A DNA stretch of 64,000 nucleotides from Ophiura sarsii (GCA_035610835.1 CM069457.1:16462149-16526148), one strand, 5' to 3'; positions 48,378 through 59,786 are shown, counted from the stretch's first letter. Numbers and translations are program-made. The notes: generated by a model from the letters alone, not told the origin.

Positions 48378-48727
48378 ACAGTATGTCCCAAAAATGCAGT
48401 CCAAAAATTAAAATTTGACAGATAACTTGGCAATATTAAGAGTCACTTCTTAACTTTTCTTATAATGGAAATTGCATGTAATTATTTGTCCTTGCATTGT
48501 GTTAATGTTACATAAATGCAACATCAACTTTTTGAGATACATGGTGGTGAAGTGAAGTATATAGGAAACCATTTCCCTTGATTGTGTATATCCACCCATG
48601 TGATACAATTGCCCGCCCAGACTTCCAGCTTTATAGCAGTGAGTGATTATGAAGAGTTAATTGGCTTTATTTTCAAAGTTATTGGCTTGCTTTATTTTTT
48701 AGACCCAGTTTTGGGACACATTGTGTA
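48378..48727. mobile_element. Mariner-like MITE, relative of 3873-7009
   Basis: TACAGTATGTCCCAAAA at the left is inverted at the right (TTTTGGGACACATTGTGTA), preceded there by TTTAGACCCAG. It is downstream of the MARK stop. On the - strand it holds AATAAA at 48671-48666 and 48696-48691, so it could supply a poly(A) signal if the 3' UTR is about 0.6 kb. That last point is speculative. Confidence 0.65.
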
Positions 48728-49258
48728 GACTTTTCAATTCATATCTATGCTCTGCATACAAATTACATTTGAAATCCAAACATTATATTGCTTTATCTTC
48801 CACAGGGATAAAAGGACTATCAATGGAATTGCCCTATAACACACTAACACAAACTTCTCACATTCAGTACTTGCTCCAAGCTATCTATTGTGCAGATAGG
48901 CTAAATCCTCCACCGACGAAAGGATAGTGCTTGTTTAAACAGGTTGTAGACAGAAGACACAGGAGTACCCAAGTAACACTGCCTTCTACAAGCAGAAACA
49001 CTGCTCTCTATGAGCAGCAGGAGGGTAAATGTATCATGAGCAATACACGGCGGCCATTTTATACTTCACATATAATTTTTTGGGGGGCTGACTGCTTTTA
49101 ACACTCAGTGGTTGTATGGAGTGAACAGCCCCACTGTGACACTGAACAATCTTTTAGTTTATACTCTGAACAGCAGCGCTCAGTTCTAGTTTTCTCTCGC
49201 AACAAGGGAATGACGCACCGAACTCCGCCGCTAACGGCGGGGTTGCGGCAGCCGGCGT

Positions 49259-49616
49259 TCACAAACACAGCTCGTTGGAAATTTTGGAGGCAATGTTCTT
49301 GAAGGCCATCGAGGTGCCGGAGATGCGCTTGAAGCGCACGCCGTTGAGCGAGAGACGCGGGAGCTTACACACTTCCATCTCCCACTGGATGAGGTTGTCG
49401 CCGCGGCCGTCGCCGTGCACGCAGAACAGCAGGTAGCGCTCCCGCTGCTCGTAATCCACACCGTTCATTTCGAGCACGCGCCGTATCTCGCTCATGATGA
49501 CGTCGGGATCCTTGGAACTGGTGGTCTTCATACTGAAGGTGAAGCGCAGCGACCGCGGTTTGGAGTCGTCCACTTCTCGACTGCCACTGCCTTCTGGACC
49601 AGTGCCTATAGAACTG
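49259..49616 (-). CDS. MARK: MARK/Par-1 kinase, terminal exon with KA1 domain
   Basis: The last coding exon of a microtubule-affinity-regulating kinase. Its 118 codons encode a short serine-rich linker, then the complete kinase-associated 1 (KA1) domain, which binds acidic phospholipids and restrains the kinase. Family hallmarks are [50 protein letters not shown] and the extreme C-terminus [13 protein letters not shown], with a stop at 49261-49259. The acceptor is a tandem CAGCAG preceded by a T-rich tract, so the exon may start at 49616 or 49613; both keep frame. The incoming phase (two bases from the previous codon) matches the exon at 52003-52257. Third positions are strikingly GC-rich. 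The vertebrate paralogue number cannot be assigned. Confidence 0.95.
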
Positions 49617-49677
49617 CTGAAATCAGAAGTAAGAATAAACACACAATCAGTTAGATGTAAAGGGGAGTTTCATCAAT

Positions 49678-49804
49678 AAGTCTTATCGCGAATCGGAAAA
49701 AATCAATTGATTATCCTTTTCTGATGCAATATGGGATAGAAAAGTTTCTATCCCACAATGCATCAGATAATTAATTGATTTTTTCCGATTCGAAATAAGG
49801 CTTA
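49678..49804. other. ~60-bp-arm hairpin in the last MARK intron
   Basis: The left arm from TAAGTCTTATCGCGAATCGG through AAAAAATCAATTGATTATC to GGGATAGAAA is inverted in the right half, giving one long hairpin of about 127 nt. It begins 61 nt upstream of the terminal-exon acceptor on the transcribed strand. It may be a small MITE. Confidence 0.85.
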
Positions 49805-50325
49805 TGCAGTTGAAAACACACCTTGTAATTTCACGCCCATCACCATTGAGGCTTGGCCATTAGCTAACCGGAGCCCTTCCTCATAAAAAATGGGCATAAA
49901 AGGTTATTTAAAGGTACATAATTTGATATGATTGGTATTATTTAGAATTAAGGGCAATGCTCGCTATTTATCAGTTTAAATGATATTTATCTACTTTTTT
50001 ACAATTTCAGGGTATACCGTATAACTTTTAAAAAAAAATCATAATTCCTTAAGTGGTTATTAGAAGCCCAAATGTGAATAGAGTAAACTAAAATTCCATT
50101 TTGATTTTTAAACAAATGTGTTGGTTTGTTGAGGCGATTTCAGATACACACTTCAGCGTCTTTATTACCATATTGTCAGCTGTTTCTGGCCTTAAAAAGA
50201 ATCTAGATCATTTTGGATTGTTTCAGGCACCTTGGGATTAACTTTGCAATTACTGACCTCCTGCCCATGCCTTGATTAAATAAAAACATTTAGAAGGTCT
50301 TTAATAACATTTCATTAGTAGTCTC
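49805..50325. other. MARK intronic sequence, nothing recognised
   Basis: AT-rich intron between the KA1 exon and the 22-bp array. Confidence 0.45.
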
Positions 50326-50331
50326 TTGCAA

Positions 50332-50932
50332 GGCATCTCATGGGTATCACATGGGATACTCATGAGTAATCACATGGGATACTCATGGATATCATATGGG
50401 ATGCTCATGGATATCACATGGGATACTCATGGATATCACATGGGATACTCATGGATATCACATGGGATACTCATGGATATCACATGGGATACTCATGGAT
50501 ATCACATGGGATACTCATGGATATCATATGGGATACTCATGGATATCACATGGGATACTCATGGATATCACATGGGATACTCATGGATATCACATGGGAT
50601 ACTCATGGATATCACATGGGATACTCATGGATATCATATGGGATACTCATGGATATCACATGGGATACTCATGGATATCACATGGGATACTCATGGATAT
50701 CACATGGGATATTCATGGATATCACATGGGATACTCATGGATATCATATGGGATACTCATGGATATCACATGGGATACTCATGGATATCACATGGGATAC
50801 TCATGGATATCACATGGGATACTCATGGATATCACATGGGATACTCATGGATATCACATGGGATACTCATGGATATCACATGAGATACTCATGGATATCA
50901 CATGGGATGCTCATGGATATCACATGGGATGT
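50332..50932 (+). repeat. 22-bp tandem array A, about 27 copies
   Basis: The unit is two 11-bp halves, CATGGGATACT followed by CATGGATATCA. Copies are very uniform, with scattered G/A and C/T variants. It lies in the last MARK intron. The long open frames it produces are artefacts of a period that rotates through the frames without meeting a stop. Confidence 0.95.
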
Positions 50933-52002
50933 TTCAATGACTTATCCAGTACTTACCCCTTTATAAATAAAGCATTCCAAAGGAAAGGTTTATAATTACC
51001 ACAAAAGATCACCAAAGAATAAAACTAGAATAGCACAGATTACAGAAAAAATATAGAAATCAGGACTCCATGCAATAATAGGAACTAATGACCTACAAAC
51101 AATAAAATAAATTACAATAAAATGAGGAAAATAATATCAGCCACTGCATATGAGTGTAAATTTGGTCTGAACTTTTGTTGCCTATGAAGTCTATTTTCTG
51201 GTTAGTTTTGTTTAATTTCAATCTCAATTGTCGGAGCAGAGATGTGACCATTTATCTTTATTGGTAGTCAAGCCGTATAGACCACTTTTGTGTATTTAGA
51301 ATCAAAGACAATCTGAGGATAAGTTAAGCAACCTATTATGGGCACGTAGCCTAACCTTTTATAGGCATTTTCTAAACAAGTTTGTAAATGTTGTCATTAA
51401 CGCAGGTATAAATCAAAATTATCACAATGGATAATATTACGTTTGTCAAATGAACTTAAAGCTTTGGTGGCTATCATTCGGCATAAACAAATTGTTGTGT
51501 TGCCCTCCAGTGGCAATACATTTGAGGTCGGGTTGGTCATATTTTAATTGCTGACTGAAAAATATAACGGCCAGACTGTGGCTGTCGTGGTTCATGTCAA
51601 GATACAATTGGTAAATTTCAATTTTACTAATGTTTTTGCATGATGATTGTTTTAATACTATTTATTCAAGCATATTCAGTTCAAGCAAAAAATAGTAATA
51701 TTTTGACAATTGGGTAAAATTTGTAAGAAAAAATAACCCAATAAAAAGAGAAGCAAACCTAATTTTACACATGTTGCCCTGATGAAGTGTCTAGGATAAG
51801 ACATAATAATATAGCCAACCAAATTGTAAGGCCAGATAAAAGATTTTTAGTGATGATCAAAATCTATATATGAACTGTTTTCTAAACATTTTAATTTCTC
51901 GTAACAGGCTGTATAAAACACAGGATAAAACTATGACAGAAAATAAAATGTTTACAAAATAGAAGGGAAGCCACTAGTGGGCTACATGACACCTACGTGT
52001 AC
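50933..52002. other. MARK intronic sequence with a partial MITE end at 51494
   Basis: GTTGTGTTGCCCTCCAGTGG at 51494 resembles the left end of 11038-11372. The rest is unremarkable. Confidence 0.45.
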
Positions 52003-52257
52003 CTCCGGCTAAAACGGGAAGAAATTTTGCCGAAAAATCCCCCATGCTGCGAATTGCGATTGCGCTCCATGTTGGTGGAGTCCTGAGTGGTTGAAGGCGA
52101 CACCGTCGGTCCGTTGAACACGGGGTGCCGCCGTACCTGGCCGGCGTGGAACGTGGCACGATTTGCCGCGCCTCTTGGGAACCGTGTGTTGGTGCCTGGT
52201 TGCGTGCTCACAGTACCCGATGACGGCAAGAAGGGATGTCTATTGCCGGGTGCAGTG
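52003..52257 (-). CDS. MARK: MARK/Par-1 kinase, internal spacer exon
   Basis: A 255-bp exon in the spacer between the UBA and KA1 domains. Diagnostic text is NTRFPRGAANRATFHAGQVR, FNGPTVSPS and FFGKISSRFSRR, closely matching the conserved FPRG..SRSTFH.., YNGPPASPS and SKLTSKLTRR blocks of animal MARKs. The acceptor is a C/T-rich tract ending CTCCACAG (52258), and the donor is AG|GTACAC at 52003/52002. Both ends split a codon after two bases, so phases agree with both neighbours. It is 3n long, so skipping it would keep frame. It is GC-rich in third positions and sits between two inverted 22-bp arrays. Confidence 0.93.
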
Positions 52258-52446
52258 CTGTGGAGAAGGAGAGAGAGGGGAAAAAAGTACAAAATGGATG
52301 ATTAAATTAACTAGAATGGTCCAAGACAAACTCACTGTGAAATATTGTAATTCAATTTCATTGTAAGAAGTGAGCTATGCGATCAAAATTTAATCTTATG
52401 AATTCCACGGCGATGAGTATTCTGTGATGCTATATAGGACTACACC

Positions 52447-52862
52447 ATATGACACTCATGAGCATCCCCTGTGATACCCATGAGCACCCCCTGTGATACC
52501 CATGAGCATCCCCTGTGATACCCATGAGCATCCCCTGTGACACCCATGAGCATCCCATGTGATACCCATGAGCATCCCATGTGATACCCATGAGCATCCC
52601 ATGTGATACCCATGAGCATCCCATGTGATACCCATGAGCATCCCATGTGATACCGATTAGCATCCCATGTGACACTCATGAGCATCCCCTGTGACACCCA
52701 TGAGCATCCCATGTGATAACCATGAGCATCCCATGTGATACCCATAAGCATCCCATGTGATACCCATGAGCATCCCATGTGATACCCATTAGCATCCCAT
52801 GTGATACCCATGAATATCCCATGTAATACCCATGAGTATCCCATGTGACACCTATGCGTATA
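52447..52862 (-). repeat. 22-bp tandem array B, about 19 copies, inverted relative to array A
   Basis: On the - strand the unit reads CATGGGATGCT followed by CATGGGTATCA, matching array A at 20 of 22 positions but in the opposite orientation. Several copies carry CCCCTG in place of CCCATG on the + strand. It lies in the MARK intron upstream of the 52003-52257 exon. Confidence 0.95.
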
Positions 52863-53500
52863 CGATGAGATACATGTAGGTCCTAATGTCAAATAAAGGT
52901 CATTCATAATTGTTGCATAAATACTGAGAAACATGCAGACAAAATGCATAAATGATGCAAGCCTTAATTATGAAAGCATCATTAATCTCCTCCTGCAACA
53001 AAGTGAGGGCGGGGACATTTGTTGTTTTAAACCAGGTGTAAACAACAGACATGCATATGTGTTATTATGGACATTAAGGTTGCAGTCAGATTTGAGGCCC
53101 TGTGTTCAGCAATACCGGAGATCTGTAGCATGACTATACTTTGTTCAGTATCATATAAGCAAACATTGTGAGGCTGGTATTTATCCCGTTGCAGAGGAAT
53201 CACCCCAACATCGTAAGTTCATTTTCTGTAGTTTGCCAGTGTTGATGCTCTAGGTTCATTTGTCGCTGTTCTGTCAAAACCTTTAATATTTTTCCAGCCC
53301 TTCAGCATGTATAAAGTGAAATTGGGAAGTGTTGCTTTATACATGTTCAAGGACAACAAACAAGTGACAAGACAGTATTCATGAGAATTGAGGGTGATTG
53401 ATGTTTCCTTATTCACATGAACACAACTTGGTGTGATAAAAGATGAAAGCCACCAAACCAGTAACTTTCCATGGGACTAGTATTAGCTTTTCAAAAAAAT
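52863..53500. other. MARK intronic sequence, nothing recognised
   Basis: CCCTTCAGCATGTATAAAGT near 53300 also occurs near 3593, so some of this is dispersed repeat. Confidence 0.4.
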
Positions 53501-53505
53501 AACAG

Positions 53506-53700
53506 ATGTTTCAGAAACGTTTCCTAACTTTCGAAGTCTCAAGAATTATTGAACAAATACTAGGCATGTTTGTACTTATTTGTAATATATTTGTCTTGGT
53601 GATGAAATTCAATAATTTCATCATTTTTGAAGCATTTTGTGAACATTTGGAACTGTCGTCTGCAGACGCCTGCCTCATGGAAAGTGTGAAAACCCAAGAT
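53506..53700 (+). repeat. Dispersed repeat, copy 2
   Basis: Copy of 42540-42770, including GGAACTGTCGTCTGCAGACG. Confidence 0.8.
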
Positions 53701-53830
53701 GTAGGGCCCTATGAACAGGCCTGTTGTCTTACATATAGAACCATGATGCACTTTCAGGTGCAATCCAAGTTAACCAATAAGCCTCAATATCAGGGCAATG
53801 AATGGTTTGGATGGGTTTAAACATTAATCG

Positions 53831-54150
53831 CAGGCCCTATTTCATAAAACGTTATGATCTTCCTAAGTTGGAGTTAAGAAGAATAAATTCTTTTTAGAAT
53901 AAATTCTTTTTAAATCCTGAAAAAATTCTTCTTAAATCCTGAACTCTTTCTAAAGGTATGAAGATTCTTATTTTCCATTTCATAAACTAACTTAAGAAGA
54001 ATATCCTTCTTAAGATCCTTCTTAACTTAAGAAGAGGTCAGAGGCTATCACAACTTTACTAAGAAATTCTTCTTAAGTTTATTCTTCTTATCCTTAGAAG
54101 AGTTTTTATTCTTAACTTAAGAAGAATCTCATAGGAACTCTCCATAACTA
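53831..54150. mobile_element. CTTAAG-rich MITE
   Basis: It starts GGCCCTATTTCATAAAACG and is packed with TTCTTAAGTTAAGAAGAAT-like palindromes in both orientations. Confidence 0.65.
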
Positions 54151-54970
54151 ACAAACAGGGCAGATGAAGTTAAGCTTAGGAAAGATAACAAATACAGTGC
54201 ATAACCTTTGAACTAACATTTACAAGGTCCCCAAAGAAATCTAAAAATTATTGACCAGATTTTCCAAGGCAAAAAAGAGAGCATGTGTTTTTCATGATCA
54301 ATTCTTATTTTGTCATAACCTTACAATACTAATTTAAGGTATAGTGCAGTTTAAATATGATATACTGTTAAAAGAAATGATAATAATAATTGTAATTAAT
54401 TCAATTGATATAATAATAATGCTTGTAAGAGAGAGGATAAAATATAGTGATAGTTATGTTATATGAGTATTAAGATTGCATAATATAGTTTGGTTGTAAT
54501 GATATACTTTAAGGCATGCCTATATAAAAATGAGAACACTATAATATATTGTGTGGAGGCATTGCAGGAAAATACAAAAAAAAGGTGCACATTTTGATTG
54601 AACCAATTATAAGAATTTAAGACTGTAAACATTGTAGTATCAGCAGGGACTGGTGACAGTGCAAATTATGATACCTATGCTGTCTCTGCCTCCTGTCTAT
54701 ACAAATGCAATGATGCAGGGTGGTGGATCGCTACTTGCACGGTACACATGGAATCACTGAAAACGAGGTACTCCCCTCATCAGGCACATCACGCCACACT
54801 GCTTCGTGGTTTTATGCAGGTTTGTGCATCGTGTGACACGGTTGAGCGCGCGCTGAGGGGAGAGCCTCGCTTTCATTCTAAAATGGCGATTGTGTGTAAG
54901 TTGCGTATATGTATACTGTATGTTGCCTCAAGTTAGAAGGTTTTATGTCAGTGCGTATTCTAGTGATTAC
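54151..54970. other. MARK intronic sequence, nothing recognised
   Basis: AT-rich; no exon-like ORF in phase with the flanking MARK exons was found. Confidence 0.4.
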
Positions 54971-54974
54971 ATGT

Positions 54975-55165
54975 GGAAATCTTCGCGTTACATTAATTTT
55001 CGCGCTTTTCACGCTCCAAGTAGCAAAAATAAAAACATGCAAATATATTTATTTTGTGTATAAGTCTATGTAATGAATTTTAAAATCGCGAATTTAAAAA
55101 AACAGCGAAATCGCTGAAAGTCGGCAAAGCGCGAACATTTAATTGCACGAAAATTACCACTTTTA
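54975..55165 (+). repeat. Dispersed repeat, copy 2
   Basis: Collinear with 8430-8625. Confidence 0.65.
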
Positions 55166-55247
55166 CAGCATATTACATTATGCATTGACATCCCCTCCCA
55201 ACTTTATGTGACACAGAGTATGCTATGTCTATGCGGTTATGTCATAA

Positions 55248-55793
55248 AGGGCGAGTCAGAAAGAAAACAGGCTTTCTCAACTAGATTTACTGATGCGCCA
55301 CATGTTAGTAACCAACTTGTTGAAGCTCCACTTGTCATATTTTTAGAATTTACAATGGCAAAATTCCCTTCACACATTTTTTTAACATATGTATGTAGGC
55401 AACATAATAACTACTATTAATCATTTGAGGGCACATTTTCGCGCGCTAAATTGCTGTCTTTAAGTACATCTGAATGTCATAGGCCTATGAAATCTGGCTA
55501 TATCATGATATGATTTTTTTTAATAACAAATGTTAACCATTCCCGCGCCACTTAGGATGCCTTGATGCGCCACAAGTGGCGCGCGCGCCACCATTTGAGA
55601 ATGCCTGCTTTAAAATTTAGGGAATTACTCAAATTAGTGTAACATGATAACGCAATGGTCATTTAAAATTTTTAAAAAAGCCAAAGTATAGGTCTTTATA
55701 GTGTTATCATTGGTTTTGACTATGCATACCTGATTTTATGTGACGCCTTTGCGAAGAAAGTAGGTGTTCTTTCTGACTCACCCTGTATATTAT
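55248..55793. mobile_element. Element with GGGnGAGTCAGAAAGAA ends
   Basis: The left end AGGGCGAGTCAGAAAGAA and right end TTCTTTCTGACTCACCCTG are inverses. The interior holds GCGCCAC-rich text and no transposase. The ACAGGGTGAGT terminus is shared with 57068-57685. Confidence 0.65.
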
Positions 55794-55993
55794 TTAAAGC
55801 TAAATGAACTCAAGACAGGGACGCCACTGTATCTTTTATTGGTTGCAGTGTACAACTGATAAGCTGGCATACATCATTAATGCATATAAATAAAGACAAA
55901 AAAGGGTCATATTCATACTTGAATATGAGGCTGTTCAACTCCAGCATAATAATGTTATATTGGCGTAACAGAGGCTGAACTTACTTAGGTAAG

Positions 55994-56268
55994 CAGTGGC
56001 GGATACAGGGGGGGGGGTGGCGGGGTGCCCCCCGTAAAATTTGACAATATACCGTTTTGGTTTTTCACTTGTACCATGCCATTTTTTTTGCCATTTTTGG
56101 GACAACCACATCGCTACCCCCCCCCCCCCCCCCCCCCCCACCACCACTTAGCAGAATTTCACTAGCTGCCGGCAACAAAAATTGGGGACATTTTACGATT
56201 TTTGGGGGTACCAATTAAAAAAACCTTGGTCAGCCCCCCCATAAATTTTAATCCTGGTTCCGCCACTG
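55994..56268. mobile_element. hAT-like MITE with poly(C) tract
   Basis: CAGTGGCGGATACAGG and CCTGGTTCCGCCACTG are near-perfect inverse ends, with GTAAG on both sides (55989-55993, 56269-56273). It contains a 23-bp C run (56117-56139). Confidence 0.75.
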
Positions 56269-56269
56269 G

Positions 56270-56345
56270 TAAGCTAAGTAGGTAGGTAGGTAGGTATTAT
56301 TTTGAGCTTGACAAATTCTAAGTTAAGTAGGTAGGTAGGTATTTT
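56270..56345 (+). repeat. (AGGT)n tandem duplication
   Basis: AAGTAGGTAGGTAGGT followed by TTTTGAGCTTGAC occurs twice. Confidence 0.85.
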
Positions 56346-56940
56346 TTTGAGCTTGACCAAGTCTATGATTCATATTAGTCTCATTTCATTGAAAGAACTC
56401 AAATCACCAGTTCAACATTGATTGCATAAACTGATGAAGTCTTTCATAAGCATTTATTCTGAATTATATCATCGAGCACTGCCTTCTTTCCCTTGATTTT
56501 AACCTGAACTCCAGCTTCCTCCACCCATCCCCATGACAAAAATAAAGAAACAGGGTAGGAAGCAGGGCATAAATATCAGGAGTAAAATAATCTTGGCATA
56601 TGGGGAGATTGGATAGGTGAGACAGAAAAAGCAGGTCTAATTTAGCACAATTTTAAAATTGTTTCACATTGATAACAGCAGCTAGGCTGTCCCCAGCCAC
56701 CTTGCTGGGTGTTAGGCCACAGACAAAATACAACTGATATCGTCAGGTACACAGCCACTTTATATGCCAGGCATTACAGTTACTCGGCTGCCAGTCACTG
56801 TAAAGGTTTTGTATGCTTAGTACCTGTATGGGAACTGTACAGTATCTGTGTGGTACAAGCAAATGGACAACCAAAGTAGCCCCACAGTAGCAGAGTTATT
56901 GGTACTGTGCATCTACTCTGATGGTACATCATTGATACTT
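56346..56940. other. MARK intronic sequence, nothing recognised
   Basis: No exon or repeat that I can support. Confidence 0.4.
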
Positions 56941-57058
56941 TGAAGGCGTATGTTCCGATCACTTTTTTTTTCACATCAAGATATTTTGATATATCAGAAG
57001 AATCCCCATATTCTTCTCATTATGTCTGTAAAGTCTTAGGGGCCAGAAATGTTCCATT
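56941..57058 (+). repeat. Dispersed repeat, copy 2
   Basis: Near-identical to 11518-11655. It abuts the mariner-like element at 57068. Confidence 0.8.
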
Positions 57059-57067
57059 CAGAAGTTA

Positions 57068-57685
57068 TACAGGGTGAGTAAAAAACCCTGCAATAGTAGA
57101 AAGAAGCCATCTTTTTTCAAACACTGATTTGAAGTTTGAATTTTTTTTAACCGTTCTAAGAATACCCTTCTTGTTACTAATTTGGTGAGAAAAAATGAAG
57201 TCAATATGATTTTCCGTTTGACTTTGGTGAACCTTTTTACCCGTGCACCAATTTCACACGTTTGTCCACGAGATAACCAAAACATCCATAAGATCGCAAA
57301 ATGTGTCCCCCGAATTTAATGCATCCTTGTGAGTTAACATACAAAATTGACCTCACCCATGCTATGAATTGCCTATAATGTTCTAAATTTGGATCAAAAA
57401 CTGAAGCTTTCCAATTTTTGGTTGGCGGGATATTCAAATATAAAAATGCAACGTGTGCAATTTCGATTGAAAATCACTGTGTTCATGGACAAACACGTAA
57501 ATTGGAGTGTGCGGAAAAGAGGGTCACCAGAGACAAACAGAAAATCCGATCGACTCCATTTTTTAACACAAAGTTAGGAACAAATATGTCATTCTTTCCA
57601 CGTTAAAAAAGTTTCAAAATTCAACATGGTTTTGAAAATAAAATGGATTCTTTCCACTATTGCAGTTTTTTTGACTCACCCTGTA
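57068..57685. mobile_element. 618-bp mariner-like MITE
   Basis: TACAGGGTGAGT plus a CTGCAATAGTnGAAAGAA block at the left is inverted at the right (TTCTTTCCACTATTGCAG, then TTTGACTCACCCTGTA). TA borders fit mariner insertion. The internal ORFs are short and unlike transposase. Confidence 0.85.
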
Positions 57686-58925
57686 GGTTAAAATGTAATG
57701 AATTACTGCCAAAGGTGGTTAACCACCAGCCAGATTGTTTACTACTCAATGGGGAATTGGTTTGTGACCTTGTGCTTCTAAAATAAGAACAATTGGAGTT
57801 ATGCAACTCAAACTTTGGAATGTGACAAATTTAAGGACAACCCTCCATGTAAAATAGAAAACATCAAGTTAAAAATTGGGCCAGCAATCTGAGCATACAT
57901 CTACCTTTAACAGTACCAATGTAACTGGGCAAACAGTACCCATATTCAGGTACTGGTAGTAACCATGATGCCGATCATAAGAAAATGGCTGTGTATAGTG
58001 TCCAAAATGATATAAATAAATGCATTTGAATGAAATTCATAGCTACTTAAATATGGGAATGGGATGGAGTTTAAGGGCGACCATCAGCATGTGCCTGATA
58101 TGAACAATTGATTGTTTGGCATACCTGACCAAACCTATAAAAGTTTACCAACCTATATCTTTTTTTTACATAAAATATCCCCAACTAATCTTGATCTGTC
58201 TGTCACATAATTCATTTAAAAAAAAAATATTTATGCCTTTCATGGAAGAGAATGGGAGAGATGTGGTAGTGCAAACAGGGAGGGGGAAGGGGAACTAACC
58301 CAATCCTATTTTCCCCAGTCTGGTACGCCAAACAAACAATTTGATTTATTATGCCTCATGTATCATCTTACCGTGGGTCAAGGATTCTGTGATATAAAGA
58401 ATGACAAAATACAGCGTATCAGCTTAATGGTGCCATTTTGAAATTTACACAGAATAATGGTACAGTCCGACTCCAGTTATCCGACTATTGGCCGGATACT
58501 TGAACAATTAGGATACATAAAATATTTAACCGTTGACATGTACACAGTAAAACAAAGTATTCATTGGGAAGAAGTGATTTCATAAACTTGAGTAACTGAA
58601 ATTGAGTGAAATTACAATGTTTCTTAAAGATCGACACCTATACACAAAGTAAACAATAAAAATAGGTATTTGGTATTTTATAGTACAACTGATATCAGCT
58701 GGTTTGTGCATTTTATATTCAGCTATAATAAAAAGGTCCGTTTCATTTCTTTAGTGTTCAGGTTAAAAATACATTACATTGTTTGGGATAGTGAACCTCT
58801 GGGACAGCGGGATGTTTTGCTAATGTACAATTCACCAGTATTAGCCAAATTTGGTGGGAGATTCATGCACCATGTTAATAGATTATGTGTCAACAGTGAT
58901 ATTAGGGAACAAATGTACTTTAGTT
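57686..58925. other. MARK intronic sequence; possible pogo-like end at 58462
   Basis: ACAGTCCGACTCCAGTTATC near 58463 resembles a pogo/Tigger terminus, but no partner was found. Nothing else is supported. Confidence 0.4.
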
Positions 58926-58929
58926 CCCA

Positions 58930-59640
58930 GATTCTGGACTGTACTAGTATGGTCCGATACTGGAACATCCAGTATCGTTTGATACTGGTAGGAAGTCAGT
59001 GTTCCAATATCGTCCGATACTGACACTTATAAAATGTTCCAGTATCCTGGAACGTTTTTTATGTATCAATATCGTTCAATATTGAGACAAATAACTACTG
59101 GTAGCCAGTGTACCAGTATAAACGTCCCAGTACACAATTTATCAACCGATACTGGAACAGTAAAATTGTACCAGCGATACTGGAAACTTTTGTACTCCAG
59201 TATTGAACAATAATGGTTTACATACCAGTATTTGGGACCTATTGCACTTTGAGAAAACTTTAAAACATTGCGGTTTCGTTGTACACACACAGTCGTCTTC
59301 AAATCTAATTCTAATAACACCTAACAAGTGCGATACAGAAATCAAAGTGATATTGATCAATCAATCAATCAATCAAACAATTGATACTGCAATAGTAAAA
59401 TCGTACCTGCGATACTGACAACTTTTATGTTCCAGTATTGAACGATACTGGTAAACCAGCTGGTAAACCAGTATCTAGGAACTAATACACTTGAGAAAAC
59501 TTTAAAACATTGCGGTTTCGTCGTACACACACACACAGCCGTCTTCAAATCTAAATCTAATAACACACAACAAGTGCGATACAGAAATCAAAGTGATATT
59601 GATCAATCAATCAATCAATCAATAGTTATCAATTATTGAT
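58930..59640. repeat. CCAGTATCG-rich region with a ~235-bp tandem duplication
   Basis: Multiple TGTTCCAGTATCG / CGATACTGGAACA motifs are followed by two direct copies (about 59150-59378 and 59388-59622) sharing TTTAAAACATTGCGGTTTCG, CGTCTTCAAATCTAA and a (TCAA)n tail. Confidence 0.8.
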
Positions 59641-59660
59641 TATAGATAGAGCATGCATAC

Positions 59661-59786
59661 CTTGGTCTGTCTGAGGGGTCATCGATTGGCGGTAACACCG
59701 CACTCTTACTACTACTAGGATGACCCGAAGTGGAAGCGGACTTTTGATGTCTTGATCTGCTACTTGTTGGAGTAGGCAATTCCCTG
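59661..59786 (-). CDS. MARK: MARK/Par-1 kinase, serine-rich spacer exon
   Basis: A 126-bp exon whose frame encodes RELPTPTSSRSRHQKSASTS, then GHPSSSKSAVLPPIDDPSDR and P, in the spacer region. The match to MARK is weaker than for its neighbours and rests on position, phase and the basic/serine-rich character. The acceptor is a tandem CAGCAG after a C-rich tract (start 59786 or 59783, both in frame), and the donor is AG|GTATGC at 59661/59660. Incoming and outgoing phases match the exons at 63058-63149 and 52003-52257. The exon is 3n long and could be alternatively used. The RHQKSAS stretch looks like a phosphorylation site, but that is inference. Confidence 0.8.

Noticed and set aside
50326..50995. 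Three overlapping + strand ORFs of 185-199 codons
   Set aside because: They are the 22-bp satellite read in each frame; the repeated peptide (HGYHMGYSWIS-type) has no codon bias or flanking splice logic and lies inside a MARK intron.
52430..52949. - strand ORFs of up to 169 codons
   Set aside because: Satellite array B read through in several frames; not coding.
58670..59023. 117-codon + strand ORF in a MARK intron
   Set aside because: Ends in CCAGTATCG repeats and shows no recognisable domain.
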